From positions 2,491,834 to 2,555,833 of the forward strand of contig JAPTYO010000023.1 of NCBI GenBank assembly GCA_036873135.1: DNA of 64,000 nt, written 5' to 3'. A model generated the notes under the pieces. That model was not told the DNA's origin. It made no database searches and saw only the letters and a list, made by a program, of their open reading frames with translations. Below, in pieces: positions 10,867 to 22,339 of the stretch. Source of the stretch: Clarkia xantiana subsp. parviflora (lineage: Eukaryota; Streptophyta; Magnoliopsida; Myrtales; Onagraceae). Made by a program: the position numbers and the translations under genes. Each line of letters starts with the position of its first letter. The stretch's first letter is position 1.

Positions 10867-13800
10867 GATGTTTCACGTACTCTTTTGTGGACTTGATATA
10901 TTTATGTGAATGAAAAAAGAAAGTTTCAGTTGACAAAAAAAATATACATCACTTTACCAATATATAATTTGAGAAGGGTCCTCACCCCCAAAGAACACCT
11001 ATTCTTAAAGGGTACAATTTCTGGCCCGGTTTATAAATAATTTCACATCAAACCGGTTCGCTTTTCATCCTCATCAAAATTTACCACAAAAAAAAAAAAC
11101 ACCGTACAAAAAAAAGCAGACCGACTTCTCAAACAATCTCTCCACCCCTCTCCCCAATCCGTACATCCACAGAGCGGCCCTCACCAGACGTCGCTCCCCA
11201 ACGCCCACCGCACACCACCGTTCGCCGATAGGCCGACCTCAACCACAAATTTCTCACTACGACGTTCTACCATCGGGATCCCTCACCGTCGTGACTTCTC
11301 AAAATCTCAATACTCATCCCCAATCTCACTACATCCGCCGTCCGCCCCCACCTTACGTCGCTGCCCACCGTCCACCGCTAGCCAACGTCCACTGATCCTC
11401 TCCGTTCGCCACCAACCCACCATTAGCCGCATAAATCCCTCTTATGGCGAAAATCATGAAGAAGAAGAAGAAAGATGTCATCACAATCAATGCATCAACT
11501 CTCTGACACGGTCGGTCAATGGGTATAAATGTCGATAAATTTCGTCGATCCCTTTCACAAGTTGCTCCACTCAATTCTTTGTGAGGGTTTTACTTCGACG
11601 AACATCAAAGGATGGTGACAGAAACAGTGTAAGATGATTTTTGGGATGAATCCATAGTTTTATTCCAATTACAGTTCTGCAGTAGTTGGGTTTCAGTTAA
11701 TTGATTGTACAGATGCACGAGATTGGTGAATTTGCAGTTATTTTTTTTCGGCATTATTGGTTGCTTTAGTGGCTGCTTTAATAACGGCTTCCCTAGCAGT
11801 TCACTCAGTTTGTTCGAGCTCTGTTGTTGCTCAGTAGAAAATTGATAAGAGCATCATCCACTAAGCCTCCTTATCCCTAAAGGTAAATCATTTCTTTTCT
11901 CTTATCTTTTGATTACTAGAATGATCAATGGAAGCAAGTATTCATTATTATTGCATTAATCATAAAAGTTTTTTTTTTTTCCATTAATATCATATTATGT
12001 AATAAATACATAATGGAATGTTCATATATGAGGATAGTGATGGATGATTGCACATTGTCAATATTATGTTTGTTCTCAGATGGTATTCTGCATCCTAAAT
12101 TTTACAAAGAGGATGTTAGTTTGCTCAAGTAATTCGAAAGAGGATGTTAGTTTGCTCAAGTAATTCGATGAACACCTTTCCCATAGACGCTTTCTTCCTA
12201 ATGATTATCTTGTCTTTTTTTTATTCAAGTTTCTAATTCGAAAACATGTTTTTTTAAATATAACAAAATAATATAAAGTTCTGATTAAACTAGACGGCTA
12301 TGAATACATATGTATTTGTATTAGTTAACATAGTTTGAACTAAGCCATAGAGGCTGCAACTCTAATGCATTAAGTGAAATGTCGATTTTGGCAATACCTT
12401 GAAGACCAGATATCAACCTTAGAACATTTCCAATGGTAGTTTCTTGTCCGGATTATTCATGTTCTTGAATCTCTTTGTTATTGGTTTAATAAAAAAAACT
12501 AAACCAACTAAAGGAATGAGATGTGGATAAGCTGCTAGATTCTTTTAGTGCTCAGAGGTTACTAATATATGTCATGACAACACATAATCTACGTAATTGT
12601 TAGTGATGACATTGATACAGCTCTGCTTTAAGATTTATTTATTGGTTTATTTCTCTTCACTGCTACCAAGACATACCATACAATGTGGAATCAAGCTTTC
12701 AACCCATAATTGCGGTACTTAAACAATTCATAAGTAATGACTAATGAGTTGGAATTGCCAATTCCACTTATATAATCTAATTTTTTTTTTCTCACTAGCC
12801 AGTGCGTTTGCTCATCTAAAAATGGTAGAACTAGAAAAATAATGTCTCGTTAAAATTCAGTTAATTCTTCTGCAATCAGTTGGTATAAACTAGGCTGATT
12901 TTGTGGACCTTGTAATGTAGTTGTGGTTCCGTATTGTCTCATCCATTTCTTCCTATGCTAAATGAATCTCTTTAACTATATTGCAGGACCCCGAAACAGT
13001 AGGATTTGATTGCAGATGGTGAGTTGGCCCCAGGAAGATCAAAATGCATCCCATAGTCAATCATCAACTCACTAGCAAAAACACCTCAAAAAGATTCCAT
13101 GAAATCCCTTAGCTAGGACAAGCCAATGTGATCTTCAAAGAGGTCTGAGAGCTTCAAATCAACCACCACAAAAAACGACGTGTCATCATCTAAGAATTCA
13201 AGGTACACTAAGTTTCCAAAATATTTTGCTTTGGTCTTTTTTTTTGGAACAGATACATACATATGTTCATACATATATCAATGATAATATGTATCGTATG
13301 TATATTTCATATTTTATCATTAGTGGTGTTGCATACATTTAACCGTGCAAGATTCAGTGTAGCTGTAATTTTTTTCCACCTAAAGACAGGTAAAAGCAAT
13401 ATATATTTGGTTGCATTTGGGTATCTTTGACTCACTTTTGTGGAGATTTCTATCAATTAACATGTTGATGATTAACTGTAAGTTTATGAACAATGTGTTA
13501 TTTGGAGATGGGGCGACTATGATTAAAGTTATTGAATTTGGTTACATGGTGTGAGTGTTGCCTAATACAATACATATTTCTTCTTGACATTTTAGTAAAT
13601 AAATGGTTTTTCGCAGTTATTAGAAAATTTCGGCATCCTGTGAGTGCGGAGTATTGTCTCTGCATGAACTACGTCTCCTACTGAGTATTTGTTTGACTGG
13701 GACATGATGCGACTGCACTGCGATCAGTATGGTGTTATTGATGCGTTTGCCACAGAAGCTGATGATCATTTCAGGAACAAACGAGACACTGAGGTCGGTT

Positions 13801-13958
13801 AAAGTTAACACTTTCCCAAGAAAAGGGGATGACTATTGTTTTGTTGTACATATCTAGGGATATAGGCTAAGAGAGAACATCAGAAAAGTTTTAAGATGAT
13901 ATATATTGATGTAACTTCTAATCAAAGTCCAGCAGTAATAGCTTTGTTAGATATGTTA
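10867..13958. other. Unexplained 3-kb block, possible Helitron interior or non-coding transcript
   Basis: No convincing protein gene. The segment 11100-11560 is C-rich on the plus strand and resembles a plant 5' leader. Good splice-like sites follow: donor-like ctaaag|gtaaatc near 11880 and acceptor-like tattgcag near 12987. A 31-bp perfect tandem duplication (aaagaggatgttagtttgct...) lies at about 12106-12168. At 13706-13800 a short plus-strand frame reads YGVIDAFATEADDHF and may be a captured exon fragment. The block could be the body of the Helitron whose 3' end is at 16006, carrying gene pieces, but its 5' end was not found. Confidence 0.3.
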
Positions 13959-14453
13959 GTTAATAGGGAAAAGTATGTAAAACATGCAACATGTTTGAAA
14001 AAGATGGTTTATTGGACTAATATGTTTTAAAACGTACAACATATTTGAAAAAGATGGTTCTATTGACCAATTTTTTTAAAAAAAAATATACAACTAGCTT
14101 GCAAAAGATGTTAAAATGACATACTGTCCACTTGTTATCAATAGTCTCATTAAGTGGACATATGTGGAACATATTTTTAGAAAAAAATAATAATAATTAA
14201 AACAAGAAATTAATTTATACATAGCAATGATTATTAATGAGTGTACGTAGATAATAATAATAACTATTATTATTATTATTCTTTAAAAGCGTGATCCCGC
14301 GTGTCCACTTAATGAGACTAGTGACAACAAGTAGACGATAGTCATTTTACCATCTTTTGTAAGCTTGTTGTACATTTAAAAACAAAAAAGTTGGTTCATA
14401 AAACCATTTTTTTCAAACATGTTACATGTTTTACATACTTTTCTCTATTTAAC
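13959..14453. mobile_element. MITE with long terminal inverted repeats
   Basis: Left arm gttaatagggaaaagtatg and right arm cttttctctatttaac are inverted copies. The match continues inward through aaaacatg, aacatgtttgaaaaa and aatggt blocks for at least 90 bp. Deeper inverted matches include ccacttgttatca against a decayed copy near 14310. It is about 495 bp and non-coding. No clear target duplication was found because the right flank is a poly-A tract. Confidence 0.65.
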
Positions 14454-14649
14454 AAAAAAAAAAAAAAAAACCTAATATTATAAATCCATTCTGTTTAACC
14501 GGTGGCTAGGATAGATATTAAACTTTCGTAATTTAAATACGGATTAGAGATGTAATATCATGTATACTCATGATGCATGATATGAAGATCTGTATAGATT
14601 TTGGACTTTAACTTGGAAGAATCTTGGACCTTACTGATATGTAAATATA

Positions 14650-15647
14650 GGGTTAAGAACCTATGAAAGGTCTGAACTATCACCCATGTTAACGGGAGAG
14701 GTCTGAAATTTAAAAAGTTAATAACAGAGGTCTGAAATTTCAATTTTGTTGATAACAACGGTTTCCGTTAAAACTAACGGAAGTTGGTCACATGCTTGGC
14801 ATGTGACCGGAAATTAAATTAAATTCCAAAAATGCCCTTCTATCAAGTGTGCCCTCACATGCATGGAGTGAAAAGACCAAAATGCCCTTGAAGCCACCAC
14901 GGTACTCCGGCGACCACCAATCGTACTCCGGCGACCACCAATCGTACTCCGGCGACCACTACCGTACTCCGGCGACCACCACCAAGGCTCCGGCGACCAC
15001 CACCAAAGCTCCGATTGGGCCAAAATCGGAGCCACCGGCCCCGATTGAGCTCCGATCGGAGCCACCGGCCTCGATTGGACTCCGATCGGAGCCACCGGCC
15101 TCGATTGGACTCCGATCGGGGCCAAAAAAGCTCCGATCGGAGCTTTGTGGCTCTGGTCGGAGCCACAGAGCTCCGATCTGGAGCTCTGTGGCCCCGACCG
15201 GAGCTCTGTGGCTCCGACCAGAGCCACAAAGCTCCGATCGGAGCTTTTTTGGCTCCGATCGGAGCTTTTTGGCCCCGATCGGAGCTTTTTTGGCCCCGTG
15301 GTGGCCGGAGCCGAGGTGGTGGTCGTCGGAGTCGAGGTGGTGGTCGCCGGAGTCGGGTGGTGGTGGCCGGAGTCGGGTGGTGGTGGCCGGAGTTGAGTGG
15401 TTTTAATTTGACTTTAGGGGTAAAATTGTCATTTCACATTTCCTTAAATAAGATATTAAATAAAACAAAATATTAAAGGGGCAAAAATGTGATTTCACAC
15501 AATTCTGTTAAATTTAACCCTAAAAATGGACGGAAAACCTCAAATCAACAAAATTGAAATTTCAGACCTCTGTTATTAACTTTTTAAATTTCAGACCTCT
15601 CCCGTTAACATGGGTGATAGTTCAGACCTTTCATAGGTTCTTAACCC
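14650..15647. mobile_element. Mutator-like foldback element with GC-rich minisatellite core, 998 bp
   Basis: Terminal inverted repeats begin gggttaagaacctatgaaag and end with its complement. A perfect 9-bp target duplication, gtaaatata, is at 14641-14649 and 15648-15656. The inverted match extends about 150 bp. The core (about 14890-15400) is GC-rich, in sharp contrast to the flanks. It consists of short repeats of ggagctccgatcggagc type and a left cggcgaccacc array mirrored by gtggtcgccgg on the right. The whole element can fold back on itself. Long open frames on both strands are by-products of the repeats and were not called as genes. Confidence 0.9.
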
Positions 15648-15976
15648 GTAAATATACTCTATACATGCTATCATGGTTAGAAGAAAGGGAAAAGAATCTT
15701 GTGAAAACCAGAAAAACGAAATTCTTCGCACATGGCTGTATGTTCCATTTCATAGCTCGTGGATTCGAAAATCCACTGAGACGGCCACAAAAATGGGCGA
15801 TTTATTAGGTGTGATGTTCAACTTATTGAGGAATAGGTGTTCAAGCTAAAACCTGTTTCTCTTATTTATGATATTTTGTATTTTGTTTATATGCTTTTTT
15901 TTACTACCAACATAAATTTTTTTAATGTACTTTTGTATTGTTACTACAATGTATATAATTGCAAACTTAGTAGCAT

Positions 15977-16006
15977 GCGCGTGCAAAGCACGCGCGAATC
16001 AACTAG
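15977..16006 (+). mobile_element. Helitron 3' terminus
   Basis: A perfect 8-bp stem gcgcgtgc (15977-15984), loop aaa, and gcacgcgc (15988-15995) are followed seven bases later by CTAG (16003-16006) and then T. This arrangement (GC-rich hairpin, short spacer, CTRR, insertion before T) defines a Helitron 3' end. The matching TC start was not located, so the element's extent to the left is unknown. It may include the nested elements at 13959 and 14650. Confidence 0.75.
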
Positions 16007-16518
16007 TATATATTCACACACATAATAATATTTTTTGTTAATATTTTTATAGTATCTAAATAAATATATTTTAATTTTGATGATGTATAATTTAACATCT
16101 ATTATATTACTTTTTGTACAATTATATTTTCTTTTACATTTAATTATAATTTTTCATACCCCGCACACAGATTCAACATCTTGAGACTTGGTCAGCGTGC
16201 AGATTTCTGGTGGTCCATTGCATGTGGCATCGGTTTCTAAGAAATTTATGTGTACTGCTGCACGTTTTCCATTTGCACCATTACTGAGTTACATCGGTCA
16301 GATAAATACTATCTTTCCACCCACTATTTTGTTTCCTAGTCACTCGTAACTTAATCTGATCTTAGTGGAAATTTTCAGTTAATTTTTTTTTTTTTTTTTT
16401 TACAAAAAGAGGAATGAGCTCATAATGACTACCTGCGGCCATCCTGCTACATAATAGTTTGAGCTCTCTAACCCACGGTCTGAGTTTTTTTACCGACCAG
16501 ACTTAGCGAACAAATAAT

Positions 16519-16586
16519 CCGGTTTGACATACCTAGTTAAGCTCTACTTGTTACTAGAATAATGGACAACGAGGTTACACGTTAGT
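16519..16586 (+). repeat. 68-bp direct duplication, right copy
   Basis: Second copy of 10799-10866, one mismatch. Its last base is also the first base of the hAT-like element at 16586. Confidence 0.85.
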
Positions 16587-17030
16587 AGGGCTGACAATTT
16601 GTGACACGACACGATAGCACGACACGAACACGCACGAAAAAAGCGTGTTCGTGCTAGCATATGAAAGAACGATAACACGATTAACACGACATAACTTCCG
16701 TGTCGTGTTCGTGTTTGAGTATCATAACACGACACGCACGATAAAGTTGTACTACTAAGAGTAATTTTAAGTATTTTTTGAACAAATCTTATTTATTACC
16801 TTTAATAACTCCAATTAGTGGTTTAAATTTTAGTGTTTGTAAACTCTACATTATTAACTTATGAATACTGACATATTAATTCATAGTTTTTGAAAATATT
16901 CGTGTCGTGTTCATGTTGGTAAAACGTGACACGATAAGCTTACCGTGCGTGTTCGTGTTCAGTAAGTTTAGCATGACACGACTATTGACACACACGATAG
17001 CATGCATGATAGCACAAATTGTCACCCCTA
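16586..17030. mobile_element. Non-autonomous hAT-like element with CACGACACG repeats
   Basis: Starts tagggctgacaatttgtg and ends cacaaattgtcacccct(a), an 18-bp inverted pair of hAT type. Both ends carry subterminal repeats of acacgacacg and gtgttcgtg, with an AT-rich centre. It is about 445 bp and non-coding. No 8-bp target duplication is preserved. It ends about 220 bp before the start codon of the Tim44-like gene and so is part of that gene's promoter region. Confidence 0.65.
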
Positions 17031-17146
17031 CTCTTTATGAACTAAATTTTGTCAAAAAAGAGTTCATGGACTAAATTTAACCCAGAAAAAAAGTTGTACA
17101 TGATCGGCCGGGCCTGAGGCCCAAACTATCCTTTCACTGTCCGTCC

Positions 17147-17230
17147 ATGAGATCATCCGCGGCGGCTCCGGCGGACTGCAAATGTTGCTTAAACCCTTCG
17201 AATTTCTTGAATGATCAAAACCTTCGGTGA
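17147..17230 (+). promoter_or_regulatory. Upstream ORF in the leader of the Tim44-like gene
   Basis: A 27-codon open frame (ATG at 17147-17149, TGA at 17228-17230) ends 21 bases before the main ATG at 17252. If transcribed in the leader it could lower translation of the main frame. Whether transcription starts upstream of it is not shown by the sequence. Confidence 0.3.
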
Positions 17231-17251
17231 AGATCTTAGGATTGAGCTTAG

Positions 17252-20200
17252 ATGGCTTACAGAGGACTATCGAATGTAGCTCGAAGTATACAACGGGCGT
17301 CTCAGTTTCGAGGATCTCCACATCTGTAAGTGATGATTTCGGGAGAACTAAGATTGAATTTGAATCCATTTCAATATTATAGTTCAATTTCCAGCACGAG
17401 ACTTAGGTGTTTCTTGTTAAAAAGTTCAATATTTAGGAATTTATGGATCTTTGTTTCGGTTTTTCAGGTTTGGGAGCTGCAGGAGCTATTCAAGAGTGCT
17501 CTTCAATGGTAACTTTGATCCTTTATTTATGTATGAAATGCGTGCAGCAGTATTCTTCCGTTAACCAATTCATTTCTGTGCGTAGGCTGCCTGTTGCATT
17601 TTACTTCATCAGTAAAGAATAAGCATGATTTAACTATGTGCATCATGATCTTTGGTCTAAGTTTGTAGTTTCCGTCTTCAGTTTAGCTGAAAGTAAGCAT
17701 GATTTAACTATGTGCATCATGATCTTGTCTCATTTAGCTCACAGGATTAATAATGGAGGCATCTTTCCTTCCCAAAACGAGAGCCAACACCCTCCTCTTT
17801 TGAATCGCTCGCTTGCTTCAAGCTTCCTTCATGCTAAGGTAACTTGTGTCTATTTGAATAAGATAAGCTTGTTCGATACAAACTGTAGCTTATAAGCTTG
17901 TAAATTAAGTGTTATTATTGAGGAGTTGGTAGATTTATTGACCGGATTTCCGGTTATTATGGTTTCAGACAATTGAACTTTCAATAGTTCCTCATGGGGC
18001 GAGGACGGTGACAGTCCAAGCCAAACCTCCTGCACAGTCACGTCAAATGGTAGGCTCTCTTTGCCGCTGAAGACATGTGGTTGAAATTGAATTCTTTTAG
18101 GTTATGAGTTTGTGCATAGCTGACAATGTTCGACATTGTAACGGTTTGTTCTAAATTATCTTTCCTGCCTTTCTTGTTGAGCATTTTCTCGTGATGTTTT
18201 GGTCAAACAATATGGTTTTTAACTAAGTAAAAAAGGATATTTATCTTTTGTGGTGATTTCAGTTGGACAAGATCTGTGATCACTGGTAGTAGTAACATGG
18301 AAGAAAGATTAATTGCTTTGTCATGACATGGATGCAGGCGGCTATGCAAGTTACTATGTTGAGTCCTGGGTTTGTATACGAACCGTATACGATTCGTGAA
18401 TCACTCCCATTCTGGCAGAGGTACGTAGGATTGATATGAAATTAGAAATTCTTAAATTTTGCCTTAAATGTACTTGCTAGTAACTGTTGACTAGTTTGAT
18501 TTCGGCAGCCTAGTTATATAGCTTTAGTAAAGTAGCATACAGGATGTTGTTTACCTTTTTAATGAAAAGGCTGTGATGCTTTCATGCTTTGGATATAGAT
18601 GGTTCACACGAAGTGGTTGGAAGAGAACAAAAGAGGATATTATCTTAGAGGTAAGGTCTGTACTTACCATTTGATCCCAATGGACATGAATTTGACTTTT
18701 TATTCTTGGAAACTCCTGCTTTGTTATGACCTAGAAATAAGAGGTGATGAATTGTATTATGTTGTGTAGATTCTATTCCTTTAAATAGATCTGTCACTGT
18801 CATAAATGTTATTATCATATCTTCAAGTACTCCTTTAACAAAAGAAAAAAAAAGAAGTGTGATTGCTCTGCTCTGTTGTGTGCGCAAGTTTTAAGAAGGA
18901 ATGCAGAGTCTTCTAAGTATTCCTCATCTTCATTTTCTGAAGGGTTACTCTAGGGGAATAGATTGTTGGAACTTAGGTACTATTTTTTTTTTAAAAAAAG
19001 GACCAGACCTACTTTTCAAAATGGAGAATTTATATTCGGAATTTAGGGTCGTTAGATCTCCTTAACTTCATGCAGTCCTGTAGAGTACAAGTAAATGATG
19101 GAGAGGACATCCCCTTTATTATTGGTCAAACAATATGGTATTTAAACTCGGAAGATTTTAAACTTACCTGTGTTCCGGTTTTCTGTTTTTTTTTTCCTCT
19201 TCTTTTTAACAGCTTAAAAGTGCATATGCCATAGCCAAATTAAGGAAGAAAGGTTACTCAAAGCAGAAGTTCTATACAGAGGCAATCGAGTTGTACAAGG
19301 AGGTAATTGTCATTTTGTTCTTAATTAAGTTAGCTGGTTTTCCTTTGATTGGAGGGAGAGATGCCAGAATATATTAGATTCTCACGTTTCCCAAACTGAT
19401 TATCTTTCGACTTTCCAGATAAATTTTCTGTTGGCCCATGGTGACAAAAAGAATTTGCGAAAGAAGGTCGCGGATAGGATGTACTCTGTATGCTTCTCTC
19501 CTTTACTTTCTAATGCTATACAGCACCTAATAGTTTTCATGGAATCTTCTGCTTTTTGCTTGCTACTACTCCTTGCCAATGATGTTTTACTTTACAAGCT
19601 AAGTTCAATTGATTATGTTATATAGAGTTTTGAGCTGAATTTTTTTGAAGTATGAATGACAAAAGAGGAAGAAGGGGACATTAGAGACAAGATGAAGTTC
19701 AGATTGTTAAATTAAAATCTTGAAATTTGTCTCCGTCATTCTTTATTTCCAGATTAACTTCACTTAGTTCATTCATCTTGTAAAACGTAGATATATGCAT
19801 ATTATGTTCTGAACTCTACTTTATGTGTTTGTCCCCCCTTGAACAGACACTCAAGAACGACATTAAACAAAGAGAAACCATGTGGAGCAAGGTTTATTGG
19901 GAAATGGTGGAACCAGTCGTAAAGATACGAACTTTGCGAGCTAGGCTGGCAAGTAAAACACCCTGATATTTTCCCGAGTTCTCTACTGGAATCTTACAAA
20001 TGGCTGACGGAATGTTTTATAAAAAATAGCCCAACTCATCTCACCATAAGAACCTGACTGATTATCTAATGCCTACCTTTTATATATGCTTCTGTTGTTT
20101 TCTTTGATTGCAGATTGCGGTTGACAGAAATGATACTAACAAAGTGTTTTGTCAATTGACAATCGAGTTTCTAACAAAGCAGGTATAAATAAGATTTTCA

Positions 20201-20963
20201 TGCAGGCATTCTGCATCTGAACTGTCTTCTCGAGTAAAAATAGTTATGCTTTAAGAAATTTGCAATCTATAATAATAATGGTGTTTATGCAGAAATTTGA
20301 AGCATATGACTCAAATGGGACTGTTGTTGCTGGCAACAAGAATAAAGAGGTAAGCCTAGATCGATAATCACCTCTCGGCGACTCCCATAAATCTTATTCT
20401 TTTTTAACCTTAATTTTGCAAATGCTATGCCTTGTGATATATTTAGATCTAGCGTTAAAAACAGTCACAACTATAAGCCATGTTGTTAATCGATATCCCA
20501 GATTTAAAACATATTCAGTGTTCCAACTACCAGAATGATGGATTTCCACTTTTTACTCTTAAAGTTGACGAAACAAAAACGTCTTTTTTGAGCATCAAAT
20601 AAGCTTAAACCATGAACAACAAATCTGATACTTCAGAAATGTAGAAAAAACATGTTTTTGTTGCTTTAAATGTCAATTTTAACCTAAAATCATTTAAAAA
20701 AAAGTAGATAGCAACAAATTTGATAGTTGAGAGTTGAGACACCAAATAATTAATATTTTAAATATGGGGCAACAATTAGCAACATGATATATAGTTGGGG
20801 ACTGTTTATAGGTTCTTAACCGTTAGATGTATTGGTACAATGAAGGGATGCTAATTGTGGTTGTTTCTTACAAAAGGTGCTTGTGAAAGATATATGGGTG
20901 TTTGAGAAATCGCTGTTCCACACCGGAGCATACTGGCGGCTTTGCGGGAAGATTATTGTATAA
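17252..20963 (+). CDS. Tim44/mL45-like mitochondrial protein, complete
   Basis: A 301-aa protein of the Tim44-like superfamily, close to the Arabidopsis protein annotated Tim44-related (At5g27395). Members associate with the mitochondrial inner membrane or the mitoribosome. Twelve exons close in one frame: 17252-17325, 17468-17508, 17738-17838, 17969-18049, 18338-18420, 18599-18650, 19213-19302, 19419-19487, 19847-19948, 20114-20182, 20293-20349, 20877-20963. The N-terminus (MAYRGLSNVARSIQRAS) is basic and serine-rich with no acids, as expected for a mitochondrial presequence. The C-terminal Tim44-like fold includes FEAYDSNGTVVAGNKNKEVL, DIWVFEKSLF and YWRLCGKIIV. Intron 9 has the donor GCAAGT (19949) and is a GC-AG intron; using the nearby GT instead breaks the frame. 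Intron 11 holds a Mutator-like element. The assignment to import motor or ribosome role is not settled by sequence. Confidence 0.9.
20452..20822. mobile_element. Mutator-like element inside intron 11 of the Tim44-like gene, 371 bp
   Basis: Left end gcgttaaaaacagtcacaac and right end gactgtttataggttcttaacc are inverted copies. The 9-bp target duplication matches at 8 of 9 (ttagatcta at 20443-20451, ttagatgta at 20823-20831). Internal blocks (atttaaaacatattcagtgt, tcaattttaacctaaaatca) are shared with the tRNA-bearing element at 60524-61520, so they belong to one subfamily. Its right end is 54 bp from the exon 12 acceptor. Confidence 0.8.
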
Positions 20964-21348
20964 CAAGAACACCTATTTTGAGGGGATGGGATAGAGGATG
21001 AGGAATAACCACCCATTTTTGTAAGTTGCACTTGCACAGAGAAAGTGATGTTGAAATTTAGGGTTTTGAATTAAGCTGATAGATTGATTCTTCTTCTTCT
21101 TTGGTTGTTATTCTTCCAAAGAGAATGAATAAAACCATGAGTTTGTGGTTAGCTATATAGCCATTACATATTTGGTTACTTATGGTTGTTTCATGTAGGG
21201 CTTTTGTATACTGCTTTATTTTACGTATCTATCTGATTAATTGTTACATAATAAGTACTAAATGTTGATGATGGATCACACTCTTTTAACATTTTATTTT
21301 ATTTTCCATTAAATACTTACATAGCAATGTCATAGGTGATATCGTTAA

Positions 21349-21872
21349 GGGTGAACAAGTTTTTTGGTCCATGATGTTTGACCATTTTTTTGTTTTGGTT
21401 CATGATATTTTTTTTTCCTAGTTTTGGTACCATATGTTTGCAGATTTTTCTAGCTTTGGTTCGACCGTTACATTTCGTCCATTTTTTCCGTTAAGTGACA
21501 TGTGCAAGTCACGTGATCCACCATAATCTTTCAATTTCGTTCAAATTTGGGGGAATTGCCCCATTGAACTAGGTTTAGGGTGTCAATTCCCCCAAATTTG
21601 ACCCATTAAACCTAGTTTAATTCGCCCAAATTGAACTAGGTTTAGGGTGTCAATTTCCCAAATTTGAACAAAATGGAAAGTTTAGTGTAGACCATGTGAC
21701 TTGCACATGTCACTTAACGGAAAAAATGGACAGAATGTAACGGTCGGACCAAAACTAGAAAAATCTGCAAACACATGGTACCAAAACTAGGCAAAAAAAA
21801 AAAAAAAAAAAATCATCATGGATCAAAACCCAAAAGTGGTCAAACATCATGGACCAAAAGACCTGTTAACTT
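21349..21872. mobile_element. Mutator-like foldback element, 524 bp
   Basis: Left end gggtgaacaagttttttgg, right end ccaaaagacctgttaactt. The arms are inverted over about 200 bp (for example tggtccatgatgtttgacc against its complement). The 9-bp target duplication matches at 8 of 9 (tatcgttaa at 21340-21348, tattgttaa at 21873-21881). The terminal bases have drifted from gggttaa, which suggests an older copy. It lies about 385 bp after the Tim44-like gene. Confidence 0.75.
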
Positions 21873-21881
21873 TATTGTTAA

Positions 21882-22210
21882 TTATTATCCTAGATTTAAA
21901 ATCTTGATATTTGAAGTCTGAACTATTAAATATGTTGTTTTTATCGTTTTTTTTAACTGATTTTAGTGTTAAAAGTGGTGTATTAAGCAACCAAAACATG
22001 TTTATTTGCATTTTTTTTCTCGAAAAAAATCTAATTTATTGCTAATGGTTTATGCTTATTTGATACTTTAAAAAGCGTTTTTGTTTATTAATTTTAAGAG
22101 AAATAAAAAATAAAGATCAATAAATCCGATAATTATGACACTTAATATTACATTTTAAATTTGGACAACAATTGTTAACATGACATATAGTTAGAACTAA
22201 ATATTTTAGG
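21882..22210. repeat. Decayed relative of the 20452/60524 element subfamily
   Basis: Contains cctagatttaaaatcttgat, taacatgacatatagtta and gtcgttaactc, matching blocks of the 20452-20822 and 60524-61520 elements in the same order. The termini are eroded and no target duplication is evident. Confidence 0.45.
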
Positions 22211-22339
22211 TCGTTAACTCTTAATTTAACCATATTTATTGGATTCAAGTTCATAAAGTTTGTTAATTAATTCATTAATTGAACCAGACATTTTAGCTTG
22301 ATTAATTAATTAATCAATCACGCTGATTTTATTGAGAAA

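Noticed and set aside
14814..15476. Five overlapping open frames on both strands rich in SDRSHRP or WWSPE repeats
   Set aside because: They arise from the palindromic GC-rich repeats of the Mutator-like element. Both strands are open because the repeats lack stop codons.
19949..19954. A canonical GT donor four bases after the GC donor in the Tim44-like gene
   Set aside because: It would leave exon 9 four bases longer and shift the reading frame of exon 10, losing the conserved C-terminus.
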